From: Senegalimassilia sp003474385
GTDB taxonomy: Bacteria > Actinomycetota > Coriobacteriia > Coriobacteriales > Eggerthellaceae
Reading direction: 5' to 3'
DNA length: 64,000 nt
Assembly: GCF_003474385.1 (NCBI RefSeq)
Contig: NZ_QUCY01000015.1
Location: 1-64,000 of the forward strand
Shown piece by piece: positions 44,501-51,301 of this stretch. Both the position numbers and the translations under genes were made by a program. The notes under the pieces were generated by a model, which ran no database searches, was not told the DNA's origin, and saw only the letters and a program-made list of their open reading frames with translations. The first letter of the stretch is position 1. Each line of letters begins with the position of its first letter.

Positions 44501-45553
44501 TTACGATGTTGTAAGGTTGGCGGCCAAATCCATGCGCGTGCGGTCGATCGGGAAGGTCAGGGCAACGGTGGTGCCCGTGCCCTCTTCTGATGAAACGCGC
44601 AGGCCAAGGCCCATTCTTTCGCAGGCTACGGCGGCCAGGTGCAGCCCCATGCCCGTTGCCTTGTGGTGCGTGCGGCCCCGACTTCCCGTGAAGCCGCGAT
44701 CGAACACGCGCGGCACATCGGCGGCAGGGATGCCGTCGCCGTCGTCGCTGATCGCTAGCTCGATGCAGCCGTCTTTCGTGCCCGCATCCTTCGCCCTGCC
44801 CTCGAAGCGGATGGTTTTCGCGCCGTACTTCGCCGAGTTCTCCAGAACCTGGCCGATGATGAAGTCGGTCCATCTCGCGTCGGCGAGCACCTTGAGTTCG
44901 TCGTCGATGGCGAACTCGAGCGAGACCCCTGCGCCGATGAGCGTGCGGGACCGTTGGCAGCACGCCTTGCGCGCGAGGGCCGCAAGGTTGAGTTCCTCAA
45001 TGGAGAAGTCCTCGCTCAGCGTTGCCGAGCGCGCGTAGTAAAGCGCTTGCTCAACGCGTGATTCGATACGGTCGAGGTCGCCGCGTACCTTGTTGATTTC
45101 CGGCCCGTGAAGGTTCGACAGCGCAAGCTGCGCCGACGCGATGGGCGTTTTGGCTTCGTGGACCCATAGCTCGATGTAGTCGCGGTACTCCTTCATGTCG
45201 CGGGAACGCGCGGCAAGCTCGTCGGAGGCGGCTTTGCCTTGCACGGCGAGTGCGCGGTAGGCGACGGAGCTTTCGAGCGTGCGCGGCTCGTCCAGGATCG
45301 ACGAGAGGTAGCGCGCGTTTTCGGGCGAATCGCAGAACAGGTCGAGCTGCTGGTAGAACTCGCGATCGCGCAAAAACCCCGCGGCAAGCGCGACGCAGGC
45401 GAACGCCGCTTCGCAGAAGGAAGCGAGCGCAATCGCGGAAGCGTTCGAGCCGGTGACGGCCATGATGCCTGCGATAACGGCAACTAGCGCGACCGCGCCG
45501 ATCGCGAACCCGGCGTGCGAGCGGAGGTAGGCGCCGAAAGAGTAGGCGTTCAT
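44501..45553 (-). CDS. Sensor histidine kinase, BceS-like intramembrane type
   Basis: A 350-aa kinase with two membrane helices in the first 70 residues separated by only a few residues, so it has almost no outer domain. This is typical of BceS-type kinases that sense through their ABC transporter. The phospho-acceptor His is in ELWVHEAKTPIASAQ (about residue 133), the N-box is GQVLENSAKYGAKTI, and the G-boxes are SDDGDGIPAADVPRVFDRGF and KATGMGLHLAA. Its start overlaps the response regulator stop by 4 bp. Confidence 0.9.
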   Translation of the reverse strand: MNAYSFGAYLRSHAGFAIGAVALVAVIAGIMAVTGSNASAIALASFCEAAFACVALAAGFLRDREFYQQLDLFCDSPENARYLSSILDEPRTLESSVAYRALAVQGKAASDELAARSRDMKEYRDYIELWVHEAKTPIASAQLALSNLHGPEINKVRGDLDRIESRVEQALYYARSATLSEDFSIEELNLAALARKACCQRSRTLIGAGVSLEFAIDDELKVLADARWTDFIIGQVLENSAKYGAKTIRFEGRAKDAGTKDGCIELAISDDGDGIPAADVPRVFDRGFTGSRGRTHHKATGMGLHLAAVACERMGLGLRVSSEEGTGTTVALTFPIDRTRMDLAANLTTS

Positions 45554-46224
45554 CGGACCACGTAGCCCAGGCCGCGGCGGGTGGTGATGAAATCATCGGG
45601 CACGCCTGCGGATTTCAAACTGTGGCGCAGGCGGTTCACGTTCACTGTGAGCGTGTTGTCGTCGACGAACGCGTCGGTTTGCCACAGCTCGTCCATCAGC
45701 TCGCTGCGCGAGATAATGGAGCCCGCATTCTCCATGAGGATGCGCAAGATCAGCAGCTCGTTGCGTGACAGCTCGACGGTTTTGCCGCGATACGACGCCT
45801 CGGCCCGCACGGGGTCGAGCGAGACGCCGCCGCGCTCGAGCCTCCCGCGCGCCGGGTCGGCGGACCCGCTGCGCGCGAGCGCGCGGTCGATGCGGGCGAG
45901 CAGCGCGGCGAGGCGATAGGGCTTGACCACGTAGTCGTCCGCGCCGACGTTCATGCTCATGACCTCGTCGAATTCGCTATCGGAGGAGGTCAGGACGATG
46001 ATGGGAACGTTGCTTTCCTGGCGGATGGAGCGGCAGATCTCGTGGCCGTACGCGCCGGGAAGCGAAAGGTCGAGCAGGATGCAATCGGGGCATGCGGCCA
46101 AAGCCTCGCCCGCGGCGTTAGCGAACGACTCGCAGCAAAGGCATTCGTGCCCTTTAAGTTTGAGCATGCGCACAAGATTCTCCCGTAGGGAGGCATCGTC
46201 CTCGACAATGAACAACCGCGCCAT
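45550..46224 (-). CDS. OmpR-family response regulator
   Basis: A 224-aa regulator with receiver domain (phosphorylated Asp in CILLDLSLPG, about residue 54) and C-terminal winged helix (NELLILRILMENAGSIISRS, DDNTLTVNVNRLRHSL). It is the first gene of the Bce-like module (regulator, kinase, ATPase, permease) and should induce the transporter when the kinase detects the peptide. The left copy of a 100-bp direct repeat lies 70 bp upstream of its start. Confidence 0.92.
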   Translation of the reverse strand: MARLFIVEDDASLRENLVRMLKLKGHECLCCESFANAAGEALAACPDCILLDLSLPGAYGHEICRSIRQESNVPIIVLTSSDSEFDEVMSMNVGADDYVVKPYRLAALLARIDRALARSGSADPARGRLERGGVSLDPVRAEASYRGKTVELSRNELLILRILMENAGSIISRSELMDELWQTDAFVDDNTLTVNVNRLRHSLKSAGVPDDFITTRRGLGYVVR

Positions 46225-46294
46225 CGGTCCCCTTCCATATCGAACGGATGAGCCGATGATAACGCAACGTCGCGGGTTGCCGGCGTTTCGTCAT

Positions 46295-46394
46295 AAGCCT
46301 GACGCTTTGGGGACGTAGCGTTATCTGTCGGGGATGCGATTGCCTCATCGGGTGCCGTTCCCCCCCTTCGCTCGCGGCATTGGCCGGAACGTGG
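46295..46394. repeat. Left 100-bp direct repeat of ATPase cassette 1
   Basis: About 88% identical (by eye, about 12 differences including one gap) to 48101-48199, same orientation. The pair brackets the 1.7-kb segment with the DUF4143-type ATPase gene. The left copy lies 70 bp before the response regulator start, the right copy 79 bp before thrH, so an original divergent intergenic region looks duplicated. Its first part (46301-46329) belongs to a 29-bp repeat family also seen at 48976-49160. Confidence 0.75.
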
Positions 46395-46600
46395 CGGGGG
46401 CGTGCGAGATTTCGCCCGCGTTTCCTTCTGCGTCGGTCGGCATCGTCGCCGCGGTTGTGCTTGCCTTGACTTGCCGGCGCTTGAATGCGCGGATGCCGCC
46501 ATCTGGGATAACCGTCCTGGACCTGGTTGCGGGCATCGCGGGCGATTCGGCCTGTCGGGCAAAGCATCGTCCCTGCAGGTGCTTTCGTGTGCGGAAAATC

Positions 46601-46685
46601 CCGAATGGAAAGCCTATAAAATACCGAACGCGAAGCATATAATTTACCGAATGGAAAGCCTGTAAAATACCGAATGACAATAGTG
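46601..46685 (+). repeat. 23-bp tandem repeats upstream of ATPase gene 1
   Basis: Three full units of exactly 23 bp (46601-46623, 46624-46646, 46647-46669) and a partial fourth, each starting CCGAA. Units 1 and 3 differ at one base; unit 2 is more divergent. They contain AT-rich, -10-like TATAAAATA and end 18 bp before the ATPase start codon. They may be promoter elements or binding sites for an autoregulator. Confidence 0.85.
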
Positions 46686-46702
46686 TGGCGAAAGGTTTCA
46701 CC

Positions 46703-47998
46703 ATGTCGGATGCAAAAAAATTGACACCTGAAGGATATATGCCGCGGCTGGTGGAAAACCGTCTAGATGCCCTCATGGATTCTTTTGGCTGTGTGGAGAT
46801 CAACGGCCCGAAATGGTGTGGGAAAACATGGACGGCCCGAACTCGATGCACAAGCATGACGAAGCTCGACGATCCGGCCGAACGCGAGGCGGCGGAAATG
46901 GATCCGTCGCTCGCGCTGATGGGCGATCCGCCTCATCTTGTAGACGAGTGGCAGGAGGTCCCCGAGGTTTGGGATGCAGCGCGACGCTTCGTTGACGATG
47001 CAGGAAATAAGCGCGGCATGCTGTTGCTCACTGGCTCTACGGCGCTTAAACCCGACGAGCGCGAAAAAGTTCGCCATACCGGAACCGGCAGGATCGCTCG
47101 ACTTTCCATGCGTCCGATGGCGTTGTGCGAGTCTGGCGAAGGCGATGCGAAAGCATCGTTGCGTGCGCTTTTGGATGGCGAGGCGCTTCGTCCGGCTCGT
47201 AAGGAAACGGGGCTTGCGGATGTGGCGCGCTGGTGCTGTCGAGGCGGATGGCCGGCAAATATCGGGCTGTCGGATGAGGCGGCAGCGGAAACGGCTTCGC
47301 AATATATTCGATCCGTTCTGGACGTGAACGTTATCGAAGATGGCCGGTCGCCCGAAACGGCGTTGGCGCTGCTTCGGGCGTTAGCCATGAACGTAAGCCA
47401 GGCGGCAACGTACAAAACCCTGGCAAGGGACGCATCGGGCGGAGAATCGGGCCCTGACGTCGATACCGTTGCCGCGTATCTCGATTTGTTCGATAGGCTC
47501 AAGCTGACGGAGGGCTTGCATGGGTGGGAGCCGCCCATGCGGGCGAAAGCGCGTGTGAGGGTGAAGCCGAAGCGATATTTTTGCGACCCTTCGCTGGCGG
47601 CTGCGCTTCTCGGCGCAACTCCGCAGGCGCTTCTCCATGATGCGCAAACGCTGGGAATGCTGTTCGAGAACCTGGTCATCCGCGATCTGCGCGTCTTCCT
47701 GTCAACGTACGCGGGGCTTGGCAACGAGTTGCACTACTATCGCGACGACCAGGGGCTTGAAGTGGATGCTGTCGTTGAGTGCGGCGGTCGATGGGGCGGC
47801 GTTGAGGTGAAGCTTAGCGACGCGAAGGCCGACGAGGGCGCGGCAAGTTTGAAAAAGCTGCGCGATAAGGTGACGGCGAACCCTGTCGCGCGTAACGCGG
47901 AGCCGGCGTTTCTGGCTGTGGTGGTCGGTCGCGGAAACCTTGCGTATACACGCGACGACGGCGTAATGGTGATTCCCGCAGCGTTGCTGGGAGCGTAG
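46703..47998 (+). CDS. AAA_14/DUF4143-type ATPase with nuclease-like C-terminal domain (cassette 1)
   Basis: A 431-aa protein of the large, uncharacterised family of ATPases that couple an AAA_14 domain to DUF4143. Walker A GPKWCGKTWTA is at about residue 35, Walker B-like LVDEWQEVPEVWDAAR at about 83. The C-terminal LFENLVIRDLR, GLEVDAVVECGG and GVEVKLSD are the D..E-x-K pattern of PD-(D/E)xK nuclease-like folds. The ATG at 46703 has AAAGG 7 nt upstream. It is preceded by 23-bp tandem repeats and enclosed by 100-bp direct repeats, as is its relative at 55505. The function is unknown. Confidence 0.85.
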   Translation: MSDAKKLTPEGYMPRLVENRLDALMDSFGCVEINGPKWCGKTWTARTRCTSMTKLDDPAEREAAEMDPSLALMGDPPHLVDEWQEVPEVWDAARRFVDDAGNKRGMLLLTGSTALKPDEREKVRHTGTGRIARLSMRPMALCESGEGDAKASLRALLDGEALRPARKETGLADVARWCCRGGWPANIGLSDEAAAETASQYIRSVLDVNVIEDGRSPETALALLRALAMNVSQAATYKTLARDASGGESGPDVDTVAAYLDLFDRLKLTEGLHGWEPPMRAKARVRVKPKRYFCDPSLAAALLGATPQALLHDAQTLGMLFENLVIRDLRVFLSTYAGLGNELHYYRDDQGLEVDAVVECGGRWGGVEVKLSDAKADEGAASLKKLRDKVTANPVARNAEPAFLAVVVGRGNLAYTRDDGVMVIPAALLGA

Positions 47999-48100
47999 GG
48001 AAGACGGCGGTCGGCTGCTTGCTTTGCGCTGCGGCAACGTCAGGCGGTTACGCTTGGCGTCGAAAGGATGGAGCCTTCGTCATTCCAGCAACGCGCCTGA

Positions 48101-48199
48101 AAGCCTGACGCCTTGGGGACGTAGCGTTATCTGTCAGCGGCGCGATTTCCCTATCGGGTGCCGTTTCCCCTTTCGCTCGCGGCACTGGCCGGAACGTGG
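48101..48199. repeat. Right 100-bp direct repeat of ATPase cassette 1
   Basis: Partner of 46295-46394 in the same orientation. It ends 79 bp before thrH and probably carries or overlaps the thrH promoter region. Confidence 0.75.
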
Positions 48200-48278
48200 G
48201 CGGGCACGCCGGCTGGTTAGCCTATGCTTATGCGCATAGAAGGCTTGCGAAAGCAACGGCAACGTGAAAGGAACCCTC

Positions 48279-48884
48279 ATGGGAATGAATATCGTATGTC
48301 TGGACCTGGAAGGCGTGCTGGCATCGGAGATCTGGGTCGCGTTCGCGGAGAAGGCCGGCATCCCCGACCTTATGCGCACCACGCGCGATGAGCCCGACTA
48401 CGACAAACTCATGAAGTTCCGCCTGGACGTGCTGCGCCGCCACGGCATGGGCCTGCCGCAGATCCAGGAAGTCATCGCCGACATCCAGCCCGTTCCCGGC
48501 GCCAAGGAGTTCCTGGACGACCTGCGCGCGCAGACCCAGGTGATCATCATCAGCGACACGTTCGAGCAGTTCGCCCAGCCTATCATGGAGAAGCTCGGCT
48601 GGCCGACCATCTTCTGCAACACGCTGGAAGTCGCCGACGACGGCACCATCACCGGCTACCGCATGCGCTGCGATCAGACGAAGCTGACCACGGTCCGCGC
48701 GCTACATTCCTGCGGTTTCGAGACCATCGCCTCGGGCGACAGCTACAACGACCTGGGCATGATCAAGGCGTCGAAGGCGGGTTTCCTGTTCCGCAGCACC
48801 GTCACCATCAAGGCCGAGCATCCGGAGATCCCCGCGTACGAGACCTTCGAGGACCTGTCTCGCGCCATCAAGGCCGCGCTGTAA
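48279..48884 (+). CDS. thrH: Bifunctional phosphoserine phosphatase/homoserine phosphotransferase ThrH
   Basis: HAD-superfamily enzyme that releases serine from phosphoserine and can move the phosphate to homoserine. In 201 aa it has the catalytic motif CLDLEGVLASEIW (residues 5-17), motif II IISDTFEQF, a Lys in CDQTKLT, and motif IV SGDSYNDLGMIKAS. The family usually has about 203-205 aa. The ATG at 48279 has AAAGGAA 5 nt upstream; a GTG at 48264 has none. With SerA at 10084 it gives two of the three steps of serine synthesis. Confidence 0.9.
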   Translation: MGMNIVCLDLEGVLASEIWVAFAEKAGIPDLMRTTRDEPDYDKLMKFRLDVLRRHGMGLPQIQEVIADIQPVPGAKEFLDDLRAQTQVIIISDTFEQFAQPIMEKLGWPTIFCNTLEVADDGTITGYRMRCDQTKLTTVRALHSCGFETIASGDSYNDLGMIKASKAGFLFRSTVTIKAEHPEIPAYETFEDLSRAIKAAL

Positions 48885-49346
48885 GGAGGGTTTTGCGCGG
48901 AAGGGGCGTTGGCCCGCGTGGGGCGGAGGCCCCGGGCGCGTAGGGCCGCGCGTTTGAGATGCGTGCTTTTCGGGCGATTGATGCTGCGCATCCGAGGCGT
49001 TCGGATCGCTCGGGCAGATAACGCTACGCGCTCGAGGCGTTTGGGCTGTTCAGGGCTGGTTCCTGACAGATAATGCTACGTCCCCGAAGTGTCCGATCGA
49101 AGCGCCCGGCGGGTTTCGCGGGTTGACTTCGGACACTTAGTGCTATGTCCCCGAAGTGTCTGGCGGGTGCGTCTTGGGGGTTTAAGGGCCGTCGCTTGGA
49201 GCGTTCGCCGTTTTCGGCTTGCGCTTCGGGCGGCGGTCTTTTTTGCTTTGCGGCTTGTGTTTGTTCGGAGGGTTAACAAGACCGAAACCTGAGCCTTCGC
49301 CTTATGTCATAGGATACTGCGCAAGTATCAAAACACTAGGAGTACG
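48885..49346. repeat. Intergenic region with degenerate array of a 29-bp repeat
   Basis: There is no gene here. At least four degenerate copies of one element lie at about 48976-49004, 49013-49041, 49065-49093 and 49132-49160. They are inverted relative to two further copies at 46301-46329 and 48107-48135. Copies at 49065 and 49132 differ at four positions; the 49132 copy can form a hairpin (CTTCGGACA with TGTCCCCGAAG). It resembles REP-like intergenic repeats. Confidence 0.6.
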
Positions 49347-49406
49347 ATGGGGCGGCTTGCGCCATTGCCGTCCCCATGCAAGCGTTGCAAGCCTGCATAA
49401 GCAGGC
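49347..49406 (+). promoter_or_regulatory. Structured leader of the formate dehydrogenase operon
   Basis: Two stem-loops in the likely 5' leader: ATGGGGCGGC pairs with GCCGtCCCCAT (49347-49377, one bulged T), and GCCTGC pairs with GCAGGC (49391-49406, loop ATAA). The ribosome site GGGGGAG follows at 49412. It is a candidate regulatory RNA element; I do not recognise a known riboswitch class. Confidence 0.35.
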
Positions 49407-49420
49407 GAAACGGGGGAGAA

Positions 49421-51301
49421 ATGACGAGATTGTCCATTGCGCCCGCTTCGGCGGACGATGCCCGCATTGGCGGGTTCCTGGACCGGCAGAAGCGTCGCGT
49501 AGACGCCATGCCGCCGGGCATGTGCCCTCTGGCGCAGCAGCTGACGCTGCTCGAGGAGGGCGCGCTGCAAACGTGCGGCAAATGCGTGCCGTGCCGCGAC
49601 GGCCTGCCTCAGCTGGCGGGCATGCTGCGCCATCTGGTGGATTGCCAGGCCGACGCGGCCGAGGTCGAGCGCATGCGCGCGCTGGCCGAGATGGTGCGCG
49701 ACACGTCGGATTGCGCCATCGGCTACGAATCGGCGAACGCCCTGTTGGAGGGCCTGGACGCCTTCGCCGCCGAGGTTGAAAGCCACGTGAGCAAGCATGA
49801 ATGCCAGCGCAGCGTGGGCCAGTCGGTGCCGTGCGAGACGTTCTGCCCGGCGCATGTGAACGTGCCCGCCTACATCGCGCTGGTGGCGCAGGGCGATTAC
49901 GCCGGCGCCGTGCAGATGATCCGCAAGGACAACCCGTTCCCCACCGCGTGCGGCCTGGTGTGCGAGCACCCCTGCGAGCAGCGCTGCCGCCGCACGCTCA
50001 TCGACGCGCCGCTCAACATCCGCGGCATCAAAGAGTTCGCCTGCGAGCACGCGCGCGCCGACCAGGTGCCCGTGCCGAAGCGTCTGCCTGCAACCGGCCG
50101 CCGCGTGGCGGTCGTGGGCGGCGGCCCGTCCGGTTTGACCTGCGCGTACTTCGCCACCCTGATGGGCCATGACGTGGACGTGTTCGAGGGGCGCAAGCAG
50201 CTGGGCGGCATGATCCGTTACGGCATCCCCGCGTACCGCTTCCCGCGCGAGCGCCTGGACGAGGATATTCGCGGCATCCTGGCCGTGGGCGGCATCACCG
50301 TGCATACCGAAAGCCCCGTGGACGCTGCGCGCATGGCGCAGCTTTCCGCGGATTACGACGCCGTGTACGTGGCCATCGGCGCGCAAACCGGTAAGGGCCT
50401 GCGCATAGACGGCACGGATGCCGAAGGCGTGTTTTCCGCCGTCGACCTGCTCGGACGCATCGGCGATGGCGATTACCCCGACTTCACGGGCAAGAAGGTG
50501 GCCGTCATCGGCGGCGGCAACGTCGCCATGGACTGCTGCCGCACGGCGGTGCGCGCCGGCGCCGAGGAGGTGTCGGTGGTGTATCGCCGCCGCATCTCCG
50601 ACATGACGGCGCTGCCGGCCGAGATCGAGTCGGCCATCGCCGAGGGCGTGGAGATGATCACGCTGCAGGCGCCGGCCGCCATCGAGAAGGACGAGCAGGG
50701 CCGCTGCTGCGCGCTGCTGACGAACCCGCAGATGATCGGCCCGGTCAAGCGCGGCCGTCCCGCGCCCGTGGCCGCCGACAAGCCGCAGATGCGTATCCCC
50801 GCCGATGTCATCCTGATCGCCGTGGGGCAGAACATCGTGTCCGCGCCGTTCGAGGAGTTCGGCATGGCTGCCGAATGGGGCGAGTTCAAGGCGGACGAGC
50901 AGCTGCATGCGCAGATGGACGCCGAGGCGCTTGCCGCCCGCGGCGCCGATGCCTCCGCGGGCGCGAACGTGTTCGTGGGCGGTGACTGCCAAACCGGCCC
51001 GGCGTCGGCTATCAAGGCCATCGCCGCCGGCAAGGTTGTCGCACGCAACATCGACCATATGCTGGGCTTTAACCACACGCTCGACTGCGGCGTGGCGGTT
51101 CCGCCGGCCCAGCCCAACGACCGCGCGGCGTACGGCCGCGTGGAGGTGCTCGAGCGCCCCGCGCGCGAGCGCAAGAACGATTTCGATGCCGTCGAGGTTC
51201 CCATGAGCACGGAGGAGGCCATGCAGGAATGTGGCCGCTGCCTGCGCTGCGACCACTTCGGCGCCGGCGCCTGCGAAGGGGGGCGTATCCAGTATGCTTA
51301 A
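49421..51301 (+). CDS. NuoF-fragment/GltD-like flavin Fe-S oxidoreductase, partner of formate dehydrogenase
   Basis: A 626-aa fusion. An N-terminal domain like the [4Fe-4S] end of NuoF (TCGKCVPCRDGLPQL, later SDCAIGYESAN) is followed by a glutamate-synthase small-subunit-like part. That part has two [4Fe-4S] ligand sets (CETFCPAHVNVPAY, CGLVCEHPCEQRCRR), an FAD motif VVGGGPSGLTCAYFA (about 230) and an NAD(P) motif VAVIGGGNVAMDCCRTA (about 360). The C-terminus has CGRCLRCDHFG. It overlaps the formate dehydrogenase gene by 8 bp, so it probably passes electrons between formate oxidation and NAD(P). The ATG at 49421 has GGGGGAG upstream. Confidence 0.85.
   Translation: MTRLSIAPASADDARIGGFLDRQKRRVDAMPPGMCPLAQQLTLLEEGALQTCGKCVPCRDGLPQLAGMLRHLVDCQADAAEVERMRALAEMVRDTSDCAIGYESANALLEGLDAFAAEVESHVSKHECQRSVGQSVPCETFCPAHVNVPAYIALVAQGDYAGAVQMIRKDNPFPTACGLVCEHPCEQRCRRTLIDAPLNIRGIKEFACEHARADQVPVPKRLPATGRRVAVVGGGPSGLTCAYFATLMGHDVDVFEGRKQLGGMIRYGIPAYRFPRERLDEDIRGILAVGGITVHTESPVDAARMAQLSADYDAVYVAIGAQTGKGLRIDGTDAEGVFSAVDLLGRIGDGDYPDFTGKKVAVIGGGNVAMDCCRTAVRAGAEEVSVVYRRRISDMTALPAEIESAIAEGVEMITLQAPAAIEKDEQGRCCALLTNPQMIGPVKRGRPAPVAADKPQMRIPADVILIAVGQNIVSAPFEEFGMAAEWGEFKADEQLHAQMDAEALAARGADASAGANVFVGGDCQTGPASAIKAIAAGKVVARNIDHMLGFNHTLDCGVAVPPAQPNDRAAYGRVEVLERPARERKNDFDAVEVPMSTEEAMQECGRCLRCDHFGAGACEGGRIQYA

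Noticed and set aside
46295..48199. Insertion sequence
   Set aside because: No transposase gene and no terminal inverted repeats were seen; the flanks are long direct repeats that match intergenic DNA.
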